The translations under genes and the position numbers were made by a program. DNA of 64,000 bases, taken from Antedon bifida (taxonomy: Eukaryota; Echinodermata; Crinoidea; Comatulida; Antedonidae). The stretch's first letter is position 1, and each line of letters starts with the position of its first letter. The stretch covers positions 29,883,409 through 29,947,408 of the forward strand of contig OY727093.1 in the NCBI GenBank assembly GCA_963402885.1, given 5' to 3'. The notes beneath the pieces are model-generated. The model made no database searches, was not told the DNA's origin, and worked only from the letters and a program-made list of their open reading frames with translations. Shown here one piece after another: positions 33,353 through 46,700 of the stretch.

Positions 33353-34774
33353 GGTTATATTAATAATAAATTTAAAAGCTAAGTTTGGGTTCCCACTAGA
33401 GGTAGGCACGCGCAGCGCAAGCACACGTACGTAGACCCAACGAGCGACTGTAAAACAAATCTATTTTTTCTCCGGATTTTAAGGAGCGACTTTAGATTTT
33501 GATGTATTGCACCACCTAAAAGGTCAACCAACAATTATACAAATCTCCTCATATCGAATGTTTATAAACATTTTCGAAACACCCTGAAGTTGAAGGTCAA
33601 AGGAGAGTCGATTTATTGGTAGTGCACGCTCCTGAGTCGATTTTTATTTATATTTGTGCAAATTCGTGTGTGGCACGCATTCAGATCCGTTGTGAGGTCT
33701 ACTGTTGTACGAAGAGGAAGAGCGTGAATGAAAGTTGCATGTTCTAATTAATATCATTAATTAAATGTTATAGTTGGATGTTGTTGTTCTTTGGTAATAT
33801 TCTTCAGATAACCAGGTCAGTATTGTTTTGCTTCATATTATAGGTTCATCATGAGTGCATTGCATGCAGCAATGAAAGACGAATTTGCGGCGCGTATTAT
33901 AGTAAAAAGATTTAAACGTGCGCGACTAAGTTTATGATGACCCATTCACAATGGCCAGCCGGCCTACGTTTGATGATTTATCATTATTGGATACCCTCAT
34001 CCCCCACACCACCACTGGGCAACTCCTGCCCCATGGTCCGACAGTTCGGGTTTACGATTGCATCTCATCATCATGTATAGATAGGCCTAACTGTATACAT
34101 GTGCATTTTGATTGAGATGAAAAAGTATACCTATTTTTATTTTGATCAGCGCTAATTCACTCATGCCTTATAGTCTCTTATGTATTGTATTATCTTTCTT
34201 ATAGAATGGCATCCACCTCTCCGAATAAGAATCGCCCTAAAGCTTCCAATTAACTCGTTTGTCCATTGGTTAATAGCCGATACTTTATCCAGTATTATTA
34301 TTGGTTGAAACAAATTGTTACGTCATATCCACTTTTACTTCTTATGCAAACAAGTTTGTGAGACACAAGGTGTTTAAAAGTGATCTTGATGTCTTATTTT
34401 GATCTTTTATAGCTCATCTTGACTTGGAAATAGCCTTTTATTGAAGATATCAACACTAACAATTCTCGACAATTTTTAAAAGTTACTGGTAGCTGTCTAT
34501 CAAGACATTTACTGTTCATTGTTGTGAAGTGGATATATCATATCGTGTGCAGATAAAATTAGTCATATATGTTTCTTCTGTAAGCATTAAACCTTAAGCG
34601 AGATGAAGGTTGGAAACTCATAATATACACCATAAATATGCTGATTTATCCAAAGGAACATTTTTACTAGGAGTGGATTTAAATTTTGTGCTATACAGAG
34701 ATTGTTGACTATACGATCGCACCGAGTTATTTTCGGTTGTTTGTGTGTGCGTATTTCGTTCGATATAATTTATA

Positions 34775-37700
34775 ATGGCGATGTTAATAATGGCGAAATT
34801 CGGAGTTTCTGTTTTTGTTTTAATATCACTTTGCTCTTTCTGCACACGCGCAAATGCGAATAGGTAAGTCTTAATTTCAACACTTGAATAATTTATGTTT
34901 GACAAGAACTTTTTATTTTGGAGTATACAATGTTTTAAACTTTACAATAATAATAGGTGACAAGTATTAGGCCTATAATGGCAGGCCTCGTTGTACTAAT
35001 TTCTAGTATCTTAATCGATGACTGAAAGGCATGCATCTAACCTTTAACATCCGTTTAAGTCTAATCATTTTGATGTTTTTTTATACAGAAGGAAGCCGTT
35101 AATACGGTTCAGTCACTAAGGAATTTGTAACTTATCCCAGGGCATGTGGCCTCGACGTTATAGCATTGTTTCCATGTGATAGTACAACTACATTGCTCAA
35201 ATCTATAGGTTTACTTTATTTTCCACCACATAATAAAACACGATTTTTACGTTAACGAATGAAACATTTGACTTTTATACCGTTTTAATATTGAAAATCA
35301 AAATAGTGATCTTAAACATGTATTCTGTACTCACTTTTCCCACGTTTAGATATGAACATGTTTAGGTTCTAAATACATTCTAAACATGTAGTCTGTATCC
35401 AACTGAACACATCAGTGCGTGTTGATTCTTAAAAATGTGGAGCAATATAAAAACACGTTTAGGTTTTAAACATGTTTAATTTGCCATGTGTGGAGCTTTT
35501 TTCCGCCACAGTAAAATCATGCACGCAACGCTAAACACGTACATAAACATGTTGACTGAACATAGTGGCATGTGGACTGCTAAACGAGTAGAGGAAAACA
35601 ACATGTACATAGCTATAAACACGTTTAGGTTTTAAACACACGTCTAAACATGTAACTACGTGTTTAAAAGCTAAATGTGTGGAAAAAGTGAGTACAAAAT
35701 AGATGTTTAAGACCTAAACACTATTTTGTGGATTGCTTCTAGTTGCCCTTTACAGTCAATCTTCAGTTTGGGTGTCTTAGGAGAGTGGAACGTAAATCTG
35801 TTCCTCATCCGATTTCAACATTCCGTTAAACGATGTGCAGGTTCTCCTGCCCCGAAGCAATGGAAAACGTTTCATCTAAATCTTTAAGACTTAGTTTTAA
35901 AAAAATGTCTCGAGTTATATAATTTTCATAAATAAATAAACTTTGATCGATTGCTAAGGATATAAAAATTAACATTTGCTTTCTAAGACAGTAATAAATG
36001 TTAATGTTGTTATTTGAAATTTCTCAAACATTGCAATTTGAACAGTTATTTTCTCGTTTATTTTCACTTCTTTTAGCTTGCCTAATACTCCCACTACACA
36101 ACTTTCCGGTCTTAAATTCGATTATAAATATTGCGAAAACTTAAGAACTGCTGAATCAAAATGCTGTGATATACTATACGGGAAGTACCCATTAAGAAAA
36201 GCCGTCTACCAAAACACGTTTGGTTGATTTCATAATTATGTTTTTAAAATCAGCAGCTCGATAAACTTACTTGACCTTAAATAATATCGTTAATTTATAT
36301 TAGTCTGCAAATGAATCCCAATGTTACATTTTATTGTTCTGCGACTCATTCAGGCCTTAATTTTGTCGTAACAAGTGTACCGAGTTGCAATTTGAATCAT
36401 TCTTGTGAAAATCAAGTTTGTTTATCATAAAATTACCTACTTTACAATTTACTGGACTCAATATTATCGAGATATATTCTCTATTAAACCAATACAATTC
36501 ACTTTGTGATAAAGTGGCAAACAATAGACCTGCAGTAGACCCACACAGAAATGTTACCGCTGCAAATACACGTTGCGGTTAAGTGGAAAACTTAGCACCA
36601 CATAACTTGCGATTATGTAACTTTGCGATTAAGTGGGAAAGTTAGCAGTAAATTTGCGATTACGTGGAAAAGTTAGTAGTAACTTTCTTATTAAGTGGGA
36701 AAGTTAGCACTGTAACTGTAAAGTTTGCGTTTAAGTAGAAAAGTTAGGTCTTAAATTGCGGCGAGTAAGTTGAATAAATTAGGACTTAACTTGCGATTAA
36801 GTGGAAAAGTTAGCACTGTAACTTTACGAGTAAGTTGGAAAGGTAGGACTTAGATTGCGGCGATTAAGTGGAAAAGTTAGCAATGGAAGTTTGCGATTAA
36901 GAACGTTAATACTACTGAGGCAGGGAAGTGAGAATAAAGAATTAAATGAGACACTTTTCCAGACATTCAATTCAAAAGATATTTATTTACATCCAACATA
37001 GGCCCATAGGACCACAGAAAACAATAATGATAAAATGGACGAAGGCGGATTCACAAGATCCATCGCTTGTGGCGGGATTACAAGTTAAGTTAATATCTTT
37101 CTGTAATCATCATATTGTGTATTAATTAAAGATATCACTTTTTAGGGGTTATCTAGTGACATGCCCATCAGTATTAAGATCGACCACAACTGATACGATT
37201 AGTGTTACAATATTCCAACCATCTGAACCTGTTTTAGTAAATGTGTCACTTATTTACGATGGGAAGGAAGTTTCATCAACACAAGAAGAAATTTTAGGTA
37301 AGTTTCTTGCTTATTCTTTTAGTTAAATTTTCAATTTGTCAGTGAAACCCATCATTTTTTTTGTAACGTGCGCGCCGTCCAATTTTAATTTGGCCACCTG
37401 CAGCCATCACGTTTGTAATTCAACTGTACCATCCATCTAATCGTTATTCTTCGTTTTTGACCTTTTTATTTATTTTTGTACCTAATACATTACGATTCCA
37501 TAAATTCAGTTTATGTTTATAGCAGTTTGTTTGAATCTACCGCATAATTAGGTGTATAGTGTACAGTACATAATTGCCTATGTTGTAGTAAAGAACCTCA
37601 ATAAAAAAAACACATGCATTTAATGCCAATATGTTAGAGAGTTGATAATGCCAGAGTATTTCAATTAAAATTTCAAATGTTGAACCCTATGAAATTGTAT

Positions 37701-40700
37701 ACATTTCATGTTTCAAAACAGTACTGCAGTGTGTATAGTTTATACTTCATCACATTCCTTGAGTTTTAACTGGTTTAATGCTATTCATATTTACAGGAAA
37801 GGGGAACATTGATTTTAAGGTAAGAATACATAATCAAATAATATGATTAAAGACCTAAACACATAATAAGTATTCCTAAAAATACAATTCAATAACAGAA
37901 AAGCCACTGCATGTTAAGCAATACACTACATTGTGCAGCAGATTTCAACACTATAAAAAGGAGAGACGTAGATGGACTTGGAACCAATATGATTGCCACT
38001 CGCTCGGTGTGGTACATAAACAAACAACATATGTAATTTACCGTTCATGATAGGTTTGATATTCTCTTTTTAATTATATAGGTCTCGGTATGTTTCCACA
38101 ATCCACTTGTTCTTGTCTGACCCCAGCGCTCTACTTTACCAGCTTCTACCCATCCAACACGATATGAAATATACACAAGCTGTATTTATATCAACGCCAT
38201 GCAATATTTATCAGTTATAGACAAATTCCAAGAATGTGAAGAGTTTTTTTAAAATATATCAGATTGTCTAAACGGAGCAAGTCGCGTTTTTATCATTAGC
38301 AGCTTTTTATTTAGGGTTTCCGTGTAAATATTGTGAGTACTCCGCAATATTCGCGACGTTATGTTTGTTTAAACACAACTTTAATGCGAACACTACTCAC
38401 GTTTAGCCAATTTAGACTAACCTTTCGAGCACCTGACAATTTTGTCTCTTATATAATGTCTATTTCACAAGCGATTAAAAGTAGGCTTTGTGTATATTAT
38501 AAACATTCCAAGATTGGGTTTATTTAGTTTGTTCACCGACTGGTGCAGTTCATTGCATCTTGAAGAAGGATATTGTATGGCAGGGGAGTTTTCTAAATAA
38601 ATCAATTATGGCCTAGTTTGAAGTACCCTAGCCCTGTCAGTCAATATCCCTTTTGACGGCGAAAATAAATGTGTTCAAATTTTAAAGAACTTCTTATAAT
38701 GAAAGTGTAATTACTAACAACAATGGAGAAAACCATGGAGTTATAAAAGTGTCATACCTCTATGATGTAGAAAACGATAACTTTTCGTAGGCCTATTGGA
38801 TTATGGTATATTACACCGCGTATAGCTTAAAATAGGCCTAATGATGTTTGATAAAATTACAATAATGTTGGCATACTATAAATGATATTTTCGTTGATTA
38901 AATTTTGAAGAAAAAAACTAACGTGATTTTAAAAATGTAGGTACCGAATCTACTACGAGGTGAAGCCATATTAAAAGTATGTGGAAACTGCGTTCCTGGA
39001 AACAGTAAAGAATATACATTTTTTAATTCAAGTCTTGTTCGTATTGAAGAAAAAGGATCTTCTGTATTTCTTCAAACTGATAGACCAATTTATAAGCCCG
39101 GTCAAACAGGTTAGTGACATTTCAGATCGATTTGTTTACAAAGTGGGCAGAGCTTTCGCGTTGTATTTTGGGAAATAGCGTTAAGTTAACGTTTACGTGC
39201 TCGTTCGAAAACTCCCTTAACTAATGTAATACCTTTTTTTGACCATTAAAAGTTTGTAAAAGTTTAAAAAAAGTTAAAATACAATAGGCGGCGTCCTGTA
39301 TTATTGTTCCCGTTTTGTGTATATTTTCTTCTTGGTGGAAAAATGTTGTGAAAAGAGGAAAACAAATAAAAAGATTAATTAATAACATTTATTGCCCATT
39401 TGGTAATCCAGTATACAGTGTAATTTTTCCAGATTATAATAAGTGTCTAAGAATTCATGTATTGTGTAATAGTAGTAGTCTTCAGTTTAAGAATCCGGTA
39501 AGTTAGGCTCAAATCACTGATTGACACTAGGTAGGCAGCAGGCCCAGCCGGCCCAGCAATAAGCTACACACAAGCACACCTGTATGTGACATATTTGCTG
39601 CTGGGTTAATTACAACCTGGGCCTAGGCCTACACTTGTTTACGAGATATTTATGCATTTGTCACACGTGTCATCTGCATTAAAAAAAATGTCATAACTTT
39701 TTTATCTGTTTGTTTTTTTACAGTTCTTATCCGAGCCTTTTTGGTGGATCCAGATTTGAGACCAAAAGATGCAGAGGTGAAGAGAAATAAAAATTGGAAA
39801 AAATGATTAAAATAATAAAATAAGAAAATTATACAAAAATCATACATTTTATGCAATGTTAACTAATAGTAATACACAGTAATTTTCAAACATTTGGTGT
39901 ATTTGATTGAGAACTTTACCATATTGAATTGAGTTTTTCCGTTGAGTATTTTGAACATTGAGGTTGAACAAGCTTGTTAATTTGATAGTAAACATTAATT
40001 GGCATTTAAATAAGCAAAGTACTTTTCTCTGAGCACAAAGGTTTTCCAATTAAATATGCCAATTATTACATTACTTAGTTGTTACAACTAAGGACAATGT
40101 TCCTTTCTATATTATCTTTTCCTTTTATCGTTTCTATCTTTATTAAAGCAGCAAGAAATGGTAATGTTTAGTAGCCATAAAGTAGGATATATTTTCGTCA
40201 AGGTCAATAACTCTGTCAGTAGGCCTAACTCCCCAAGTGCTGGAAATTATCAAATCATTTTTGTGAAGTTTAATCAATCAATACAACCTATATATAACCC
40301 AGCCACCCCTAAGTTTTCTCCTAACTAACCAGGGTGCCTATTAAATTGTAAATCCAGTGTACTGTGTTAGCTATAACAAGACTTTATTTTAAGAAAAACC
40401 AGCCAGGTTTAGTGGCTGTCCTACTAAGTGTAGTAAAAAAGGCCATTTAAGAAAATTACCTTGAATCATACTTATCGAGATTTAGAATTTTAAAATTAGA
40501 AACAAATTGTTATTTGTCCAGTAGTGTATAATTGACCTAAAAATCCAGTCTAAAAAAAGCTAGTTAAGTAACTAGTTTATTCCAAGAATTTAATATTTTA
40601 AAATAAACCAAACCATTCATGAAATAATAATCAATAAAGCTTTACATGTTGTATCACATTAAGTTTTTGAACTGAAATGTTCTAATGTTATTCACTTCTA

Positions 40701-43700
40701 GATATTTGCTTATGTGGTTGACCCCCGGGGGTCACGGATGATACAGTGGGAAAATGTGAAACCAATGTGTTGTGGTAAGATCTTTTGTTTGTTTTGCTTG
40801 TTTCAAAGTACAAAGATGGTCTCCAGGTGGAATGTCATCCTGAGATGAGTAGTAGTAATTAATAAATAAAGTCTTGTAGAGTCAAATAAGTCTCCCACCC
40901 CAATATATAACATTTACACACATGGGGAAAAAAAAATTGCGTAAACTAATAAAATATAAAAGAAAAAAAAGCTACAATCTTATTTCAGCAATTAATTATT
41001 TTAGTAATAATCATTTAATTTAATAATTCATATATTAAAATATCTAAAGCAACCAAGAATATTTATATATACAGAAGTAGAGCATAACTGAAATAATATC
41101 GTTAGTGTTTAATATCTGACTATTAAAAATGGCTGACAACATCACAACTTCCTTTTAAACTCTTATCTGCACTGTTTCAGGTTTTATCAATGTTTTCTTT
41201 TCAAATTTCTTTCTGTTTTTTTTGTGTTACAGGAATCTTTAACTTAACCTTTCCTTTGTCGGATCAACCTATTTTCGGAGAATGGTTTATTTATGCTGAA
41301 GAACAGGGCCAAGTATACAACGTTAGCTTTGAAGTCAAAGAATATGGTAAAATTAAATATTATTTTAAAGATATAATGTCCCCCTAAAAATGTCGTTTAT
41401 TATTATTAAAATTTTTTTTAATATGCTATTTTAATGTCACATAATAGTTATTCACTTTGACCAAAAACTAGATCGAAAAAAAAAATGATTTACCTGAAAA
41501 AATGTAATTGAAAGCAAAAAATACTTAAAATGTCTGTCAGAAAATGGTTTTTGGTTAAAATTAAACTTTTCTTTTGTCTTTTTATAGGTGAAATAATTTT
41601 TTGTTTGTTTTTTTTTTAAACTGCAAAATGGTGTATTAAAAGTCTGATTTTAATAATCTTCATTTTTTTATGTTTTTGGGGGACAATACATCTTTAACTT
41701 TTTTCCTAATTTTTAATTAGAAAAGTATATTCCAAAAGTACAAAATTCTTTCTTACATTTTATGATGTATTCTGAAAATACGATGCAGAGGATATGACCA
41801 TTTATGGATTTGTCACTGCACTCACTTTATAAATTAAAAAAAATAGTGTAAAAGCCTTCCATTTGGTTGCCTCAATATATTTAGGTCATACCAACAATTG
41901 TTCAATCTTCCCTAGTTATTCATACGTATTTCCTTCACTCCATAGGGTCACATGTTATCAGCTGTTGTAGTTAAGTAGGCCAGAAACGTGATGTCTGTAA
42001 TGCTGTTCTAAAGTTCTGTCTACACTATCAAACTAGTGTGATGTGCCCAAATATGGTAGGGATATGACATCATCGTGTTCATATATGGGCACATAACATT
42101 TTTTTGTTCACGTAAAGTTTGATAGTGTAGACAGAGTTTTATTTGTTGGGATTACTACATTATATTATTCATATTAAACTCAATATCATATAATTAATAA
42201 AGATGTTTCTCTGTTTCTGTCGTGTTTTTAAAATGTAATTATAATTTGACATGTCCACTAATGTGGCAACATTGTCTGAATGTCAATTGAGATACTAAAA
42301 CAGGTAAAGCTTTCAGGGAATATTCTATATTGATGAGAAATTATATCATATAAAATGTGTACCTGTATGTGAATGATACAATATTGATTACTTTTATAAT
42401 TTCTTTAGTACTGCCTCGATTTCACATTGACGTGGAACCCCCAAAGTACATAGTTGGATTTGAAGATTGTTATCCAGTTGTTATAAGTGCAAGGTAAGTC
42501 AATTACCATTATATGGCTGAATATAGTCCCATGCTTGCGTATAATCCCACCCCTAAAATAAGTTTCATATCAGGCCTCAAAATAAAAGGTTGAACTTAAT
42601 TTGATGTCCTACCTTTTGCATTACAATTTGCAAAGTTTAGGGCTCGGGCCGATTGGGGCTCCCCTTGGATCCGCCCTGGTCATTGGTAATTGTGATTTAT
42701 ATGTTGCTAAGCTACTTATTTTGGTAAATCAACTGATATTGAAGCTGCATCTAGCTCATTTTGTGAAAGAGAGGATGTAAAATGGAAGTTATCAGTGTCA
42801 GAAAGGTAATTACTTGAATTAATTCCTTCCTTTTTGGCTCACTTTGAAACCAAAATAATTCATCAACACAGCGTATCCTTAAAGATCACTAGCCTGCTCG
42901 TGTCAAAGACTTGTACAGGATGCATTCAGGATATCAATTATATAAATGTTTTCCTGTTTTGAAGAAAATGGGGATGTAGACAATTTTTTTTAATTCTAAA
43001 ATAAGGTAATTTTTTTTTAGAGAATTAAATGAATGCAAATTATTTGAAATTTTAGAGATAATTAGCATTTTTTTCTCAAATACAAAATACATTGATATTG
43101 CCAGTATTTAGGAAAGCCCAAATTGTGACAATTGCATACCAAAATTCTGTCATTTGCATAAACTATGCCAAAATGTGTACAGTATACCTTATTCTTCATA
43201 AATAAGGTAAAAGGATTGTGATCTTATCTCTATGAGTAATTTATACTGTTTACATTTACATGAGAATTGGAATTTTAAAAAGAATAGGTAGACGGGAATT
43301 AGTAAGTTACAACACTGTCTATAATCTGAAGCTTTGTCTACACTATCAAACTTTATGTGACAAAAAAATGTGATGTGCCCATATATGGACACGATGATGT
43401 CATATCACTACCATATTTGGGCATGTCACTATCATATTTGGACACACTTTTTTTTGTCAAAACTAGTTTGATAGTGTAGACAGAGCTTTATTTATTTACC
43501 ATTTCCTGTTGTAGCTATGTATATGGGCAACCAGTTCAGGGCAAGTTGATGGTGACCAGTAACGTCCACGGTGTGGGCTACTTTGAAGACCGTAGGGGAC
43601 ACCCACAGGAAAATACTGTGAACGTTAGTGTGCCAAGTTTTTAGCGGCAATAATGCATTTCCGTCAAAATATATTAACCTGTTATTAGTTATTATAGAAT

Positions 43701-46700
43701 GGTTATTTTCAATCCAATTTATAAATGCAAAGAAATGTCATTCAACTTTACCTGTAATATTGTCATTGAATTATTTGATTTCATTTCCACTTAATACTCT
43801 TTAGATGTGCAAAAAAAATACATTAAAGCTCTGTCTACACTATCAAACTTTATGTGACAAAAAAATGTGATGTGCCCATATGATGTCATAGGTAAAGGTA
43901 AAGTCGGAACCTAAGCTAATGCTAACGGCTGTGGTGCCCATCTCCATTTCCTTAGCGTTTGGGCCAGACTCCACTAAGTGTGTATGTTTGTGGGGGGTAC
44001 GCCACTCCTCCCGCACAAACGAGTCTGATTTACCTTCCCAGTACTTTTTACATACCGGTACCCATTTCTATCACCTGGGTGGGGAGGAACAATGTGGATA
44101 AAGAATCTTGCTCAAGGACTCAACACTGCAGTGACCGAGTCGGGGCTTGAACCGACAACCTCTTGATTGCAAGTCCAATGCTCTAACCACTGAACCGACA
44201 ACCTCTTGATTGCAAGTCCAATGCTCTTACCACTGCGCCACAGTGCTCCACTATGATGTCATATCATTACCATATTTGGGCATATCACCACCTTATTTGG
44301 GCACATCACACTTTTTTTCGTCAAACTAGTTTGATAGTGTAAACAGAGCTTTAAAAAAAAAAAAATTGAAGACGGAAACAAAAGCAAAACTTTTAATAAA
44401 AACAAGGATGTGAGAATTTATATTATATAAACTAATTAAAAAATCACTATTGAAACTAGTATTTAATATATTGTGCAATAAAACTTTAAAAAATAAACAA
44501 TTTTACAGATTGATGGTTCTGCAACTGTACGTGTTTGTCCGGGAAAATATGTTGATGGTCTTTACGGTGACTACTTTCGAGGCGTCCTTCACATAGAAGC
44601 CAAAGTCGTTGCATCAGATGGTAACACGTTTTCTGTGATTGATGAATCCTGTCCAATCTACAAGCAACAGTTAATACATATTAAGTTTTCTCAGGGCACA
44701 AAGCAGCATTTTAAGCCAGGCTTACCATATAAAGGAAAGGTATGAACACTAAACAACACTAAAACTTTAGAACACTAAAACACTAAACAACACTAACGTA
44801 AGAACACTAAACAACACTAAAACAGCAATTTTTATCATTAGATAACACCATAGAGAATATCTCTATGATTTACACTAGTTTCCAGCAAGCTATGTTATCA
44901 TTGTAACTTTTTCGTGACAAAAATGGGACAAATAACAGATTCAACATGTTGTGGGAGGTAAAGATGATACAGTGAAAAACAAAGTATGGCGGGAATTATA
45001 ATGATTATATTTAGGAAGCTGCTGTCATTAAGGAAAGAAATGATCATTGTTTTGAGGAAAATATTTGCACAACTGATGGAAAAAGTGAGCAGCTTTGACA
45101 TGATGCAGGAAGTATTGTCTGGTAATAGGAAGCTCGTTGATTGGACGCTAGGGCTGTCTGAATAATCTCCCCAGCTGGGTGTTTTAAAGTCATTAGGCCT
45201 TATAATTTGTTGGTAATTACTCTTGATGTTGAGATAAAGACCGTCCCACCTTTCATATACAAGAAGCAGATGTCTGAATTTTGTGTCTGCAAGATTGTTA
45301 AATTTACGAATAAAAAACAAATGTTTTTAATTTGTTGTTATGATATCAATTATAATACTTCCTGTGTTTTTTAATAGTTCAATTTTATAGCTAAATTAAT
45401 TTTGTTTTGGTTAATTAGTCTGGAGCACTTTTATCATGCCATAAAAAATATGACAACTTGCTTTGTAATGTTTTTATATTAACAAACCACATTTTATGCC
45501 TTCGTATCGTATCGTTTTATATTTGTTTTCTTGTTTTGCCTGCATATGCTTGGTCCTCCAAGCTGTGACCTGGGATGTTTGTTACATTTTTGTGTATTTT
45601 ATTTGAAATAAACGATGATTTTGAGTGAATTAAGTATTAATAATTTAACATAAAGTGTTTATTCAAGAATTTGTATATATGGGGAATAATTTTGATATGC
45701 TCTCTGAAGTAAAATTCATTTCTTTGACCGTAACATTCATATATTATAGAGATTGTACCTTTATCATAGCAAATGTCATTGTGCAAACCATTAAAAGACT
45801 TGCTGTACTATACAACTATAAACTCAACCTTCCATTCAATAAAGATGAAATAACAATATAATTCATATAATAATAGTAATAACAATATATCAATATAATA
45901 ATAGGCCTAGTGTTGTTACTTTTACAGATTTTAGTTACCTACCCAGATGGCTCGCCAGCAGATGGCGTCACTATCAGAGTCAAGACAGCAGCAGTTCAGG
46001 AGGAGGCTGCATTTAATGAGGAGTTTGTTTCAAGAAATGGCGCTGTCTCGTTTCAAATCCCAGTAATTGAGATTTCAACACAAATGCTTTGGCTTGATGT
46101 GAGTAAGCTTTCAAAATAGTGCTATTATAAGCATAACTAATTATGCTGAATACTTTATTTATTTTTGTTTATTATGCATATGTATTGCTGGGGCCCTCAT
46201 GAGACAAGCGTTTGCTTCTAGTGTGGGCCCTAGTTGTTATTATTGTTATAACTGAATAAATGTGTATGAATGAAGAGTAATAACATTTGTCTGTGTGATT
46301 TATCCAAAAAGTGCAAACATGAAACCTCCAAATGCATTTTGCACACCCATAAGTAGACATTGATTCACTATTTTATTTATAATTACAGGCTTTAGTGACG
46401 GCCATTGATGGTAAACCAGTAAAAGAATTCACTTACTACTCGGAGTACCTAACAATTTACAGTTGGTTCTCACCATCAAAGAGCCACCTTCTGCTGAGCA
46501 ATATCAATGAAGGGGAGGTTGAGGTAAGAAATGCATTGTTGCCCTGAATCTGCTCAGCTAGGCCAATAATCTTAACTTTTCCAGCACAAGCATACATTAT
46601 GCTTGCGGCTTAGAAAACATGAGATACTGTACATAAGATACTGCACACTGCAAGTGAGATACTATATATGAGATACTTTACATGGGATACTGCACATGAG

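Larger units (their letters stand above)
31873..34774. other. Spacer between H2A and the CPAMD8-like gene
   Basis: No protein-coding gene was recognised in these 2.9 kb. It contains a short hairpin (32132-32173), a large element with inverted ends (32270-33077), TA dinucleotide runs (33292-33352) and GCGCGC-bearing stretches. The CPAMD8-like promoter and 5' leader must lie toward 34774. No clear TATA box was assigned. Confidence 0.55.
34864..37145 (+). other. First intron of the CPAMD8-like gene
   Basis: This 2.3-kb intron splits the signal peptide exon from the first macroglobulin domain. It holds a foldback element (35299-35728) and a degenerate tandem array (36567-36905), and no exon that would keep phase. 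A missed extra exon is unlikely because the flanking phases (2 and 2) already join to the family-consistent reading R-G-Y-L-V-T. Confidence 0.7.

Noticed and set aside
44129-44232. A functional tRNA-Cys gene
   Set aside because: The tRNA-like sequence is the partly duplicated head of a SINE with a target-site duplication and does not form a complete tRNA with an acceptor stem.
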